Notes under the pieces: generated by a model
The model's input: only the letters and a program-made list of their open reading frames with translations
What the model was told of the DNA's origin: nothing
Databases searched by the model: none
Made by a program: the position numbers and the translations under genes
Shown: positions 44,691-53,580 of the stretch, in pieces
Layout of the letters: each line of letters starts with the position of its first letter
Position numbering within the stretch: position 1 is the stretch's first letter
Assembly (NCBI GenBank): GCA_040380855.1
Contig: JBEIIG010000003.1
Span: forward strand, 1-64,000
Source of the DNA: VFMC01 sp040380855
Lineage (GTDB): Bacteria; Actinomycetota; Acidimicrobiia; Acidimicrobiales; Ilumatobacteraceae
Direction: 5' to 3'
Length of the DNA: 64,000 nucleotides

Positions 44691-45718
44691 GCGAGCCCGC
44701 ACCCCCGCTGCTGCAGGTACGCGGCCTGGTGAAGAGCTTCCCGCTGCGGCGCAGCGGCTTCGGCGGCAAGGGCGGCACCGTGCAGGCTGTCGCCGGCGTC
44801 GACTTCGACCTGCACCGCGGCGAGACCCTCAGCCTGGTGGGCGAATCGGGGTGCGGGAAGAGCACCACGGCGCGCTGCGCCGTACGCATCCTCGACCCCA
44901 CCAGCGGCACGGTCACGTTCGACGGTGTCGACCTGGCCTCGCTGGAACCGGCTGCGCTGCGCAGTCTGCGGAGCCGGTTCCAGATGGTGTTCCAGGATCC
45001 GCAGGCATCGCTGAACCCGCGCATGACGGTGGGCGAGATCCTCGCCGAACCGTTGCAGATCCACGGTGTCGACCCCGACGAGGCGCAGCGTCGCATCCGC
45101 GAACTGATGACGCTGGTGCAGTTGCGCCCGCGCGACCTGCACCGCTACCCGCACCAGTTCAGCGGTGGCCAGCGCCAGCGCATCGGCATCGTGCGCGCCC
45201 TGGTGCTGCAACCCGATCTCATCGCCCTCGACGAGCCGGTGTCGGCGCTCGACGTGAGCATCCAGGCCGAGATCATCCGCCTGCTGCAGCGCCTGCGCGA
45301 CCAGTTCGGCCTCGCCTACTTGTTCATCGCCCACGACCTGTCGGTGGTGCGCCACCTCAGCGAGCGGGTGGCGGTGATGTACCTCGGCAAGGTGGTCGAG
45401 ACCGGCACCAACGACGACGTGTACGAGCGCACGGCGCATCCGTACACGCAGGCGCTGCTGGCCGCCGCCCCCATCCCCGATCCGCGCATCGAGCGGGGCC
45501 GCACCCGCATCGTGCTGCAGGGCGAACCGCCGAGCCCGGTGAACCCGCCGTCGGGCTGCCGCTTCCGCACACGGTGCTGGAAGGCCGAGGCGCGCTGCGC
45601 CGAGGAGGAGCCGCAGCTCGTCGACCCGGGCATCGGCCACGCCGTCGCCTGCCATTTCCCTGAGGTGACCAACGTGATCGTCCGCCAGACCACCGACTAC
45701 CGACCGGGTGCCTCATGA
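44687..45718 (+). CDS. Peptide-type ABC transporter ATPase (DppF-like)
   Basis: A 343-residue second ATPase. Walker A VGESGCGKSTTARCAVR, Q-loop MVFQDPQASLNPRMTVG, signature QFSGGQRQRIGIVRALV, Walker B IALDEPVSALDVSIQAEI and FIAHDLSVVRHLSERVAV. The C-terminal Cys element is GCRFRTRCWKAEARC. The GTG at 44687 overlaps the DppD-like stop; it in turn overlaps the transketolase start at 45715, tying transport and metabolism together. Confidence 0.93.
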   Translation: MSEPAPPLLQVRGLVKSFPLRRSGFGGKGGTVQAVAGVDFDLHRGETLSLVGESGCGKSTTARCAVRILDPTSGTVTFDGVDLASLEPAALRSLRSRFQMVFQDPQASLNPRMTVGEILAEPLQIHGVDPDEAQRRIRELMTLVQLRPRDLHRYPHQFSGGQRQRIGIVRALVLQPDLIALDEPVSALDVSIQAEIIRLLQRLRDQFGLAYLFIAHDLSVVRHLSERVAVMYLGKVVETGTNDDVYERTAHPYTQALLAAAPIPDPRIERGRTRIVLQGEPPSPVNPPSGCRFRTRCWKAEARCAEEEPQLVDPGIGHAVACHFPEVTNVIVRQTTDYRPGAS

Positions 45719-46587
45719 CCGCCACTGCTTCCACCGACCAACTGCTCGACCATCTGGCCGACCGGGCCAAGTTCGTGCGGCTCGAGACGGTGCGTCTGGC
45801 GCGCATCGCCGGTGCGGGCCACTACACGGGCACGTTCTCGTGTGCCGAACTGTTCGCGGTGCTCTACTACCACGTGCTGCGCATCCGGCCCAGCGAGCCC
45901 CGGTGGCCCGACCGCGACCGGTTCGTGCTCAGCAAGGGGCACGCTGCCATCGGCTGGTACCCGTTGCTGGCCGACCTCGGGTACTTCGATCCGGCGCTGC
46001 TCGACCAGTTCACGCGCCTCGGCAGCCCGTTCGGCGACCACCCCGACATGCGCAAGGTTCCGGGCGCCGACTTCAGCAGCGGGTCACTGGGGCACGGCCT
46101 GTCGATCAGCGTCGGCATGGCGCTGGTCGGCCGCGTGCAGGGCCGCGACTACCGCACGTTCTGCATGCTCGGCGACGGCGAACTGGCCGAGGGCCAGGTG
46201 TGGGAGGCCGCGATGGCGGCATCGCACCATCGCCTCGGCAACCTCGTCGCCATCGTCGACCGGAATCAGCTGTGCATCGACGGCCGCACCGAGGACGTGA
46301 TGGCCGTCGAGCCGATCGACCAACGCTTCGCGGCGTTCGGGTGGGACACCCACCGCGTCGACGGCCACGACCTGCAGGCGCTGCTCGACGTGTTCGACGC
46401 GTTGCCGGCGTCGTCGGGGCAGCGGCCGCAACTCATCGTGGCCGACACGGTGAAAGGCCGTGGGGTGCGGATGATGGAACTGAGCCTTGCCTGGCACGTG
46501 GGCAGCCTGATGGGTGTCGACTACGACGCCGTCATCGCCGAACTCGAACAGGGCCTGCGCCCGCTGGCCACCGAGGACCCGTCGTGA
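45715..46587 (+). CDS. Transketolase N-terminal subunit
   Basis: A 290-residue half-transketolase carrying the thiamine-diphosphate-binding domain: GDGELAEGQVWEAAMAASHH with the downstream Asn in AIVDRNQLCIDG. His residues of GHYTGTFSCAELF and SKGHAAIGWYP are typical. It moves two-carbon ketol units with the following subunit. Split transketolases often sit in dedicated sugar or sugar-acid catabolic operons, such as those for apiose-type or other branched or modified sugars, rather than the central pentose phosphate route. Confidence 0.9.
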   Translation: MTATASTDQLLDHLADRAKFVRLETVRLARIAGAGHYTGTFSCAELFAVLYYHVLRIRPSEPRWPDRDRFVLSKGHAAIGWYPLLADLGYFDPALLDQFTRLGSPFGDHPDMRKVPGADFSSGSLGHGLSISVGMALVGRVQGRDYRTFCMLGDGELAEGQVWEAAMAASHHRLGNLVAIVDRNQLCIDGRTEDVMAVEPIDQRFAAFGWDTHRVDGHDLQALLDVFDALPASSGQRPQLIVADTVKGRGVRMMELSLAWHVGSLMGVDYDAVIAELEQGLRPLATEDPS

Positions 46588-47633
46588 GCACTGCATCCGA
46601 GAGCATCGGCCAGGACCAGAGCGAGATCTTCCGCGGTACCGCCGAGGGCGAGACCCGGCTGCGCGACGAACGGTCGAGCGACCGCATCACCGCGGCGGCG
46701 ATCCCGGCGTTCGTGTTCGGTGAGGAGCTGGCCGATCTGGCCGACGACGACGAGCGCATCGTGGTGGTCACCGCCGACCTGGCGAAAGCGAACCGCGCCG
46801 TCGACTTCGCGGCACGGCACCCCGGCCGCTTCTTCAACCTCGGTATCGCCGAGAAGAACATGATCACCGTGGCGGCCGGTATGGCCTCGTGCGGCCATGT
46901 CGTCTACGCCGCCACGTTCGCGTCGTTCTGTGCACTGCTCGGCGCCGAGCAGATCCGCACCGACTGTGCCTACCCGCGCATGCCGGTGCGGGTGGTGGGC
47001 CACCACTCGGGGATGTCGATGGGCTTCTACGGCACCAGCCACCACTCGCTCGAAGACATCGGCATGATGCGCACGATCGCCGACCTCACCGTGGTGTGCG
47101 TCAGCGACGCGAACCATCTCCGCGGTGTGCTGCGCGCCTCGGTCGACCATCCGGGAGCGATGTACATCCGCCTCGGCCGTGGTCGCGACCCCGAGGTGTA
47201 CACGAGCGTTCCCGACATCACCTTCGGCCGAGCCATCCGACTGCGTGAGGGCAGCGACATCGCCATCATCGCCACCGGCTCGGAGGTGCACCCGTCGCTG
47301 CAGGCGGCCGACCTGCTTGCAGCGCAGGGCATCAGCGCGCGTGTGATCGACATGCACACGATCAAGCCACTCGATGTCGACGAGGTACTGGCCGCTGCTG
47401 CCGAGTGCGGTGCGGTGCTCACCGTCGAAGAGGCAAACCGCACCGGGGGCCTCGGCAGTGCCGTGGCCGAGGTGTTCGCCGATCATCGGGTCTCGGTCGC
47501 TTTCACCCGCCACGGCGTGCCCGACGAACATGTGCTCATCGGCCCGCCGGCCGCGTTGTACGACCACTACCGACTCGACGCTCCCGGTATCGCCGCGGTG
47601 GCCGTCGATGCACTGCAAGGAGCCCAGCGATGA
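46584..47633 (+). CDS. Transketolase C-terminal subunit
   Basis: A 349-residue partner with the pyrimidine-binding and C-terminal domains. RFFNLGIAEKNMITVAAGMA carries the Glu that activates thiamine diphosphate, and GTSHHSLEDIGMMRTIADLT and GSEVHPSLQAADLLAAQG are usual. About 40 residues precede the domain, rich in charged residues. The GTG at 46584 overlaps the N-subunit stop; the end overlaps the aminotransferase start at 47630. Confidence 0.9.
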   Translation: MSTASESIGQDQSEIFRGTAEGETRLRDERSSDRITAAAIPAFVFGEELADLADDDERIVVVTADLAKANRAVDFAARHPGRFFNLGIAEKNMITVAAGMASCGHVVYAATFASFCALLGAEQIRTDCAYPRMPVRVVGHHSGMSMGFYGTSHHSLEDIGMMRTIADLTVVCVSDANHLRGVLRASVDHPGAMYIRLGRGRDPEVYTSVPDITFGRAIRLREGSDIAIIATGSEVHPSLQAADLLAAQGISARVIDMHTIKPLDVDEVLAAAAECGAVLTVEEANRTGGLGSAVAEVFADHRVSVAFTRHGVPDEHVLIGPPAALYDHYRLDAPGIAAVAVDALQGAQR

Positions 47634-48877
47634 CGCTGTTGTCGAGCCACCCCCTCACCGTCGATGCGGCCTGGCGCGAGCGCGCCAAGGCGGTGATGCC
47701 GAACGGGATGTACGGGCACCAGAGCGCCCGAGCGCTGCCCGAGGGGTACCCGCAGTTCATGGTGCGTGGCCAGGGTGGTCGGGTGTGGGACGTCGACGGC
47801 AACGAGTACATCGACTTCATGTGCAGCTACGGCCCCATCGTGCTGGGTCACCACCATCCTCGTGTCGAGGCGGCCGTGCGCGCCCAGGAGGCGCTGGCCG
47901 ACTGCCAGAACGGGCCGTCGCCGGTGATGGTGGAGTTGGCCGAACTGCTGGTGAACACCGTCGAGCACGCCGACTGGTCGATGTTCGCGAAGAACGGCAC
48001 CGACGCCACCACGATGTGCGTCACCATCGCCCGGGCCGCCACCGGCAAGCGCAAGGTGCTGGTGGCCAAGGGGGCGTATCACGGGGCGGCGCCGTGGTGC
48101 ACGCCCAACCCCAGCGGTGTGGTGGCCGAGGATCGTGCCCACCTGCTGCACTACCGCTTCAACGATCTCGACTCCGTCGTGGCAGCGGTCGAGCAGTGTG
48201 ACGACGACCTCGCCGCCATCGTGGTGTCGCCCTTCAAGCACGACGCCCGGTTCGACCAGGAACTGGTCGATCCCGAGTGGGCGCGGGCGCTGCGCCGCAT
48301 CTGCGACGACACCGGCGCGGCCCTCATCCTCGACGACGTGCGTTGCGGGTTCCGCCTGGCGCTCGGTGGTTCGTGGGAGCCCATCGGGGTGCAGCCTGAC
48401 CTCAGCGCCTGGAGCAAAGCCATTGCCAACGGCTACTCGCTGGCGGCCGTGCTGGGCAACGACCGGTTCCGCAGCGGCGCCGAGGGTATCTACGCCACCG
48501 GCTCGTTCTGGTTCTCGGCCGTGTCGATGGCGGCGGGCATCGCCACCATCGAGGCGCTCACCGACGAAGACGGTCTGGCATCCATGGAGCGTGCCGGCCA
48601 GCGGCTGCGCGACGGGCTCGCGGCCCAGGCGGCGCATCACGGGTTGACCGTCAACCAGACCGGCCCCGTCACGATGCCGTTGCTCACCTTCGCCGCCGAC
48701 ACGGCGTTCGAGCGGGCCAACCTGTGGAGCGGCGAGGCCGCCCAGCGCGGCGCCTACCTGCATCCGTGGCACAACTGGTTCACCTGCGCCGCCCACACCG
48801 ACGACGACGTCGACGTGGCCCTGCGTGCTACCGACGAGGCGTTTGCCGCCGTGCGCGCACAGTTCGGCGCCGACTGA
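47630..48877 (+). CDS. Class III PLP aminotransferase (GSA-aminomutase-like)
   Basis: A 415-residue fold-type I aminotransferase. Substrate-side signature YGPIVLGHHHPRVEAAVRAQ, cofactor Asp in ALILDDVRCGFRLALGGSWE and Schiff-base Lys263 in LSAWSKAIANGYSLAAVLG. AKNGTDATTMCVTIARAATG is the GSA-aminomutase-like glycine loop. It resembles glutamate-1-semialdehyde aminomutase and beta-amino acid transaminases but lies in a catabolic operon, not with heme genes. Inferred role: removing or adding the amino group of the imported compound. Confidence 0.88.
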   Translation: MTLLSSHPLTVDAAWRERAKAVMPNGMYGHQSARALPEGYPQFMVRGQGGRVWDVDGNEYIDFMCSYGPIVLGHHHPRVEAAVRAQEALADCQNGPSPVMVELAELLVNTVEHADWSMFAKNGTDATTMCVTIARAATGKRKVLVAKGAYHGAAPWCTPNPSGVVAEDRAHLLHYRFNDLDSVVAAVEQCDDDLAAIVVSPFKHDARFDQELVDPEWARALRRICDDTGAALILDDVRCGFRLALGGSWEPIGVQPDLSAWSKAIANGYSLAAVLGNDRFRSGAEGIYATGSFWFSAVSMAAGIATIEALTDEDGLASMERAGQRLRDGLAAQAAHHGLTVNQTGPVTMPLLTFAADTAFERANLWSGEAAQRGAYLHPWHNWFTCAAHTDDDVDVALRATDEAFAAVRAQFGAD

Positions 48878-48890
48878 ACTGCAACCGAGG

Positions 48891-49535
48891 ATGAACGACG
48901 ACGCAGCGCACCGTGCCGAGTTGGTGGCGTTGGCTCGACGCGCCTCGACCGAGGGGTTGAGCAGCGGCACCTCGGGCAACCTCAGCGTGCGTGTCGACGA
49001 CTCGGTGCTGATCACCCCGAGCAGCCTCGACCCCGACGACACCGGGCCCGCCGACATCTGCGTCGTCGACCTCACCGGCCAGCAGGTGGCGGGCGAGCGT
49101 CGCCCGTCGTCGGAGGTGCCGATGCATCTCGCGGTCTACCGCACCACGTCGGCCACGGCCGTGGTGCACACCCACTCGCCGTTCGCCACGGCGCTGTCGG
49201 TCACCATCGACGAGCTGCCCGCAGTGCACTACAACATCGCCGCTCTCGGGGGCCCTGTGCGGGTGGCGCCGTATGCCACGTTCGGCAGTGACGAACTGGC
49301 GGCCAACATCGCGGCCGCGCTCGACGGACGGGTGGCCGCCATCCTCCAGAACCACGGCACCATCGCCGTGGGGCGCACCCTTCGCCAGGCGTTCGACCGG
49401 GCGGTGATGCTCGAGTGGCTGTGCGCGCTGTACTGGCGAGCGCTCCAGGTGGGCACGCCGCGTATCCTCACCGAGGCCGACCTCGACGCGGTGCGTACCC
49501 AGTCGCAACGCCTGCGCTACGGGGGCGCACGGTGA
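48891..49535 (+). CDS. Class II aldolase/adducin family protein
   Basis: A 214-residue zinc-dependent aldolase of the fuculose-phosphate aldolase group. EGLSSGTSGNLSVRV is the phosphate-binding loop, TAVVHTHSPFATAL gives the HxH zinc ligands, and LQNHGTIAVGRTL the third His. It would cleave a phosphorylated sugar to dihydroxyacetone phosphate or a related ketone plus an aldehyde, or act as a decarboxylase/epimerase. The ATG at 48891 follows GAGG; it overlaps the kinase start by GTGA. Confidence 0.85.
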   Translation: MNDDAAHRAELVALARRASTEGLSSGTSGNLSVRVDDSVLITPSSLDPDDTGPADICVVDLTGQQVAGERRPSSEVPMHLAVYRTTSATAVVHTHSPFATALSVTIDELPAVHYNIAALGGPVRVAPYATFGSDELAANIAAALDGRVAAILQNHGTIAVGRTLRQAFDRAVMLEWLCALYWRALQVGTPRILTEADLDAVRTQSQRLRYGGAR

Positions 49536-50494
49536 GCAGCCGCATCGTCTGTCTCGGGGTGCACATCCTCGATGTGCACGGCCGTCCGATCGAAGAGATC
49601 CCCCCGGGCCAGGGTGGCGCGCGCATTCAGCAGATCCGGCTGTCGGCCGCGGGGACGGCGGCGGGCACTGCGGTCGACCTCGCCAAACTGGGCGCCGACG
49701 TGGCCACGATCGGCAGCATCGGTACCGATGAGGTGGGCGACTTCCTGCTGGTGCTGATGCACAAGCACGGCATCGACACCGCCGGCGTGGTGCGCACCGA
49801 TGCAGCGCAGACCTCGGCCACCATCTTGCCCATCAAGCCCAATGGTGATCGGCCGGCGTTCCATGTGATCGGCGCCAACGCCCACCTCACCCTCGAAGCC
49901 GTCGACCGCGGCACCATCGAGTCGGCGGCCATCGTGCACCTCGGCGGGCCGGACTCGATGGGGGCGTTCGGCGGGGCCCCGGCGCGCGAAGTGCTCGGCT
50001 GGGCGCGTGCCGCCGGTGTGGTTACGACGATGGACCTGCTCGGCGCGAAGCCGTCGCTGCGCGCCGACGACATGCTGGCGCTGCTGCCGCTGGTCGACCA
50101 TCTGCTGCCCAACGAAGAGCAGTTGGGCGATCTGTTCGGCACGCACGATCCGCTCGACGCGGCCCGTCGGGCTCGCGCCGCCGGGGCCGGGATCGTGGTG
50201 GTGTCGCTGGGTGCCGACGGCTGTTTGGTGGTCGATGCCGACGGTCACCGGCACGTGCCGGCCCGGCAGGTCGAGGTGGTCGACACCACCGGATGCGGCG
50301 ACGGGTTGTGTGCCGGCTATCTGCGCGGCCTCACGCTCGGGATGGACCCCGTGCGCGCCGCCGAACTCGGTGTGCTGGCTGCCTCGCTGGTGGCCACCGG
50401 CCTCGGTTCCGACGCGGGCATCGTCGACCTCGACAGCACGATGGCCGCGGGCGAGCGGTTCCCCGTGCGCACTCCCGCCCGCTCGTTCGCCTGA
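49532..50494 (+). CDS. PfkB-family sugar kinase
   Basis: A 320-residue ribokinase-fold kinase. SAAGTAAGTAVDLAKLGADV is the N-terminal glycine loop (PfkB signature 1), and VVDTTGCGDGLCAGYLRGLT is the anion-hole/catalytic-base motif with the Asp. It would phosphorylate a sugar or keto-sugar, probably supplying the aldolase encoded just upstream. The GTG at 49532 overlaps the aldolase stop. Last gene of the ABC-transketolase operon. Confidence 0.9.
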   Translation: MSSRIVCLGVHILDVHGRPIEEIPPGQGGARIQQIRLSAAGTAAGTAVDLAKLGADVATIGSIGTDEVGDFLLVLMHKHGIDTAGVVRTDAAQTSATILPIKPNGDRPAFHVIGANAHLTLEAVDRGTIESAAIVHLGGPDSMGAFGGAPAREVLGWARAAGVVTTMDLLGAKPSLRADDMLALLPLVDHLLPNEEQLGDLFGTHDPLDAARRARAAGAGIVVVSLGADGCLVVDADGHRHVPARQVEVVDTTGCGDGLCAGYLRGLTLGMDPVRAAELGVLAASLVATGLGSDAGIVDLDSTMAAGERFPVRTPARSFA

Positions 50495-50529
50495 CCATCG
50501 GCCGGCCCGGATCGGCTACCTTGCCCGGC

Positions 50530-51900
50530 ATGGCTGCCAAGGTTCCCAACAAGATCCTGCTCACCGAAGACGAGATGCCCACCCAGTGGTACAACGTCAT
50601 CCCCGATCTGCCGTCGCCGCCCCCGCCGCCGTTGCACCCGGGCACGCTGCAGCCTGCGGGCCCCGACGATTTCGCGCCGCTGTTCCCGATGGCGCTCATC
50701 GAGCAGGAGGTCACGTCCGCCAGTTACGTCGACATCCCCGGCGGTGTGCTCGACATCTACCGGCTGTGGCGGCCCAGCCCGCTGTTCCGTGCCCACCGCC
50801 TCGAGCAGGCACTCGGCACGCCGGCACGCATCTACTACAAGTACGAGGGTGTCAGCCCGGCTGGGTCGCACAAGCCGAACACCGCCGTGCCGCAGGCCTA
50901 CTACAACAAGCAGGAGGGTGTGCGGAAGCTCACCACCGAGACCGGTGCCGGCCAGTGGGGCACCTCGCTGGCGTTCGCCTGCGCGCAGTACGGCCTCGAG
51001 TGCGAGGTGTGGCAGGTGGCGGCCAGCTACCGCTCGAAGCCCTACCGCCGCACGATGATGGAGATCTACGGCGCCACGCTGCACTCGAGCCCGTCGCCGG
51101 TCACCGAGTACGGCCGCTCGCTGCTGGCCGAGAACCCCGACCATCCCGGCAGCCTTGGCATCGCCATCAGCGAAGCGGTGGCGATGGCGGTGGCCGACCC
51201 GACGGTGCGGTATGCGCTGGGCAGCGTGCTGAACCACGTGCTGATGCACCAGACGATCATCGGTGAGGAGGCGCTGCTGCAGCTGGCCAAGGTGGGCGAG
51301 CAGCCCGATGTGCTGGTGGGCTGCACCGGTGGTGGCTCGAACTTCGGCGGCCTCGCGTTCCCGTTCCTGCGCGAGAAGCTGGCCGGCCGGATGAACCCGA
51401 CGATCCGCTGCGTCGAGCCGGCCGCGTGCCCCAGCCTCACCAAGGGCGAGTACCGCTACGACTTCGGCGACACCGCGGGCATGACCCCGCTGATGAAGAT
51501 GCACACCCTCGGCCACGGGTTCATCCCCGACCCCATCCACGCCGGCGGCCTGCGCTACCACGGCATGTCGCCGTTGGTCAGCCACATCTACGAGCTCGGT
51601 CTGGCCGAAGCCGTGGCCATCCCGCAGATCGAGTGCTTCACCGCGGCGCTGCAGTTCGCCCGCACCGAGGGCATCGTTCCCGCGCCCGAGCCCACTCACG
51701 CCATCGCGGCCGCGGTGCGCGAGGCGCTGGCTTGCAAGGAGTCCGGCGAGGAGAAGGTGATCCTCACCGCACTGTGCGGCCACGGCCACCTCGACCTCGC
51801 CGCCTACGAGTCGTTCCTCAGCGGCAACATGGTCGATCTCGACCTCAGCGACGAGGCCGTGGCGGCCGCGATGCAGGCCGTGCCGGTGATCAACGCCTGA
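50530..51900 (+). CDS. Tryptophan synthase beta-like protein (TrpB2)
   Basis: A 456-residue PLP enzyme of the TrpB2 type, longer than TrpB1 with an N-terminal extension rich in Pro. The PLP Lys115 lies in EGVSPAGSHKPNTAVPQAYY. GAGQWGTSLAFACAQYGLEC and GCTGGGSNFGGLAFPF bind cofactor and phosphate. TrpB2 proteins condense indole with serine or phosphoserine, often without TrpA. No other trp genes lie near. It follows the kinase by 35 bp but may have its own promoter. Its end overlaps the convergent Rieske gene by 11 bp. Confidence 0.9.
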   Translation: MAAKVPNKILLTEDEMPTQWYNVIPDLPSPPPPPLHPGTLQPAGPDDFAPLFPMALIEQEVTSASYVDIPGGVLDIYRLWRPSPLFRAHRLEQALGTPARIYYKYEGVSPAGSHKPNTAVPQAYYNKQEGVRKLTTETGAGQWGTSLAFACAQYGLECEVWQVAASYRSKPYRRTMMEIYGATLHSSPSPVTEYGRSLLAENPDHPGSLGIAISEAVAMAVADPTVRYALGSVLNHVLMHQTIIGEEALLQLAKVGEQPDVLVGCTGGGSNFGGLAFPFLREKLAGRMNPTIRCVEPAACPSLTKGEYRYDFGDTAGMTPLMKMHTLGHGFIPDPIHAGGLRYHGMSPLVSHIYELGLAEAVAIPQIECFTAALQFARTEGIVPAPEPTHAIAAAVREALACKESGEEKVILTALCGHGHLDLAAYESFLSGNMVDLDLSDEAVAAAMQAVPVINA

Positions 51901-53296
51901 GCGGCCCCATCGCCAGATGGGCGTCGATCGTGCGGTGCAGGTGCCGGGCGCGCACCTCTTGGTAGTTGCCGAGTTGTTGCGCGCCCCGGGTGCTGCCGTG
52001 GAAGCCGCGGGTCTGCGCGGCCAGGTTGTCGGTGTCCTGGTCGTAGACGAAGCCAAGACCGGGGTCCATCCCCGGCACCGAGGTGTAACTGTCGGCGACG
52101 CCGATGTCGACCGGCTGCGCGGGTGGCGGCACCGGGCCGCCCGCCGGTGGGTGACGCAGGAACAGCAACTCGAACGTGCACTCGTCGACCGAGTGCGCGC
52201 TGGGCAGAAAGCGGTACACCATCGGGAACTGCAGGCCGCGGAAGAAGAAGGTGTTGGGGAACACGAAGTACTCGATCGAATCGATCGTCTCGGCCACGCT
52301 GAGGTGGCTGAAGTCGTTGCCGTAGCGCTCGCCCAGTGAGCGCTGGATGACGCGGGCGTACACGTCGCGAGCGGTCTCGCCGGGCCCCACCGTGGGCATG
52401 TCGTCGCGTCCGGCGAAGCGACGGCCGAGCAGGAAGTCGAGGATCTCCTGCTCGCTGCGTTCGGCGGCGATGTGCGGGCTCTGCGTGCCGGTGGTGTGCA
52501 TGAACCGCGACACGTGCGGGGGGAACACGTCGTACGCGGCGTTGGCATCGCCGGTTGCGGGCAACGCCTGCGAGTGGGTCTTGAACACGTGGTACGCCTC
52601 GAGGAACGCCTCGGTCGCCGCCTTCCAGTTGGCAGGCAGGCGTTTGCGTACGTGCACCTCCACATAGCGGTCGGCCAGATCCCACGTGGCGAAGTGGCGG
52701 GGCAGCACGCCGAGGTACTCGTGCAGCGGCGGTGCCGCGGGGTCGAGGTTCACGAACACGAACCCGCCCCAGGTGTCGACCAACACTTCGGGCAGGGCCA
52801 CCTCGTCGTCGCGCACGTGCGGGAAATCCCACCGGCACGGCAGTGCCACCAAGGCGCCCGCGGTGCTCCACGTCCAGCCGTGGTACGGGCAGGTGAAGCG
52901 GTTGGCGTTGCCCTGTTGACCCGACGGCTTCAGCTGGGTGCCGCGGTGCTGGCAGAAGTTGTCGAACGCCCGGATGCTGCCGTCGGCCTGGCGCACGACG
53001 ATCAGCGAGCGGGCGCCGATGTCGTACACCTGGAAGTCGCCCGGCTCGGGGATGTGCTCCTGGCGGCACACCCACTGCCAGGTGCGGCTCCACATTCGCT
53101 CGTGTTCCAGCGCGGCGAACTCGGTGGAGGTGTAGCGGCTGAAGGGCACCGGGTCGTCGCCCAGGAACGCGTACGACTCCTCGAGCAGTTCGGCCGGCAC
53201 GCCGGTGCGGTCGCGGCGCACGAGGTCGCGGTAGCCCGGCCCCGGGCAGCGGTGCTCGCCCGGTGCCAACGACGGGTCGGGTGGCGACTGCTCCAT
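51890..53296 (-). CDS. Rieske-type aromatic ring-hydroxylating oxygenase, alpha subunit
   Basis: A 468-residue oxygenase. The Rieske 2Fe-2S ligands are Cys115/His117 (NFCQHRGTQL) and Cys136/His139 (CPYHGWTW). The mononuclear iron site is in FLEAYHVFKTHSQ. Such enzymes dihydroxylate aromatics or demethylate/hydroxylate amines and quaternary ammonium compounds, using an external reductase, which is not adjacent. The ATG at 53296 lies directly downstream of a G-rich leader with quadruplex potential. Sits tail-to-tail with TrpB2. Confidence 0.92.
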   Translation of the reverse strand: MEQSPPDPSLAPGEHRCPGPGYRDLVRRDRTGVPAELLEESYAFLGDDPVPFSRYTSTEFAALEHERMWSRTWQWVCRQEHIPEPGDFQVYDIGARSLIVVRQADGSIRAFDNFCQHRGTQLKPSGQQGNANRFTCPYHGWTWSTAGALVALPCRWDFPHVRDDEVALPEVLVDTWGGFVFVNLDPAAPPLHEYLGVLPRHFATWDLADRYVEVHVRKRLPANWKAATEAFLEAYHVFKTHSQALPATGDANAAYDVFPPHVSRFMHTTGTQSPHIAAERSEQEILDFLLGRRFAGRDDMPTVGPGETARDVYARVIQRSLGERYGNDFSHLSVAETIDSIEYFVFPNTFFFRGLQFPMVYRFLPSAHSVDECTFELLFLRHPPAGGPVPPPAQPVDIGVADSYTSVPGMDPGLGFVYDQDTDNLAAQTRGFHGSTRGAQQLGNYQEVRARHLHRTIDAHLAMGPLRR

Positions 53297-53309
53297 GTGC
53301 CGCACCGTA

Positions 53310-53400
53310 CTCCGCACCCCACCCTGCCCCGCACCCCGCCCCCCACCGCACCCCGCACCCCGCCCCACCCCGCACCCCGCCCCCCGCCCCACCCCCGCCG
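53310..53400 (-). repeat. G-rich tandem repeat with quadruplex potential in the Rieske gene leader
   Basis: On the minus strand this 90-bp stretch is an irregular array of GGGGTGCGGG and GGGGCGGGG units with more than ten runs of three or more G separated by 1-4 bases. It lies just before the Rieske oxygenase ATG at 53296, in its leader or promoter. Such sequences can form G-quadruplexes in DNA or RNA. No CRISPR-like spacers are present. Confidence 0.75.
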
Positions 53401-53536
53401 CCCGGCCGCCGTACCCCCCGCTGCGGGGGTCCCGGCTCACGGAGGTGGGTGAGTCGTGCGCGTGGACCACGTGGGCGGGGGTCGCCGCTCACGGACGGAC
53501 GATGAAGGGACGGTGGATCGACGGGGGCCGGTCGCG

Positions 53537-53578
53537 GATGGGGATGGGGATGGCGGATAGGGAGGGAGCGGGGGTGGA
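53537..53578 (+). repeat. Second G-run tract on the plus strand
   Basis: GATGGGGATGGGGATGGCGG, then ATAGGGAGGGAGCGGGGGTG, just beyond the end of the exonuclease gene. Runs of 3-5 G with 2-4-base loops fit a quadruplex in the strand opposite to the 53310 tract. The 284-bp gap between the exonuclease and Rieske genes holds these two tracts and otherwise nothing I recognise. Confidence 0.6.
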
Positions 53579-53580
53579 CG

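Noticed and set aside
53310..53400. CRISPR-like array
   Set aside because: Units are short, irregular and contiguous with no unique spacers; it is a G/C tandem repeat.
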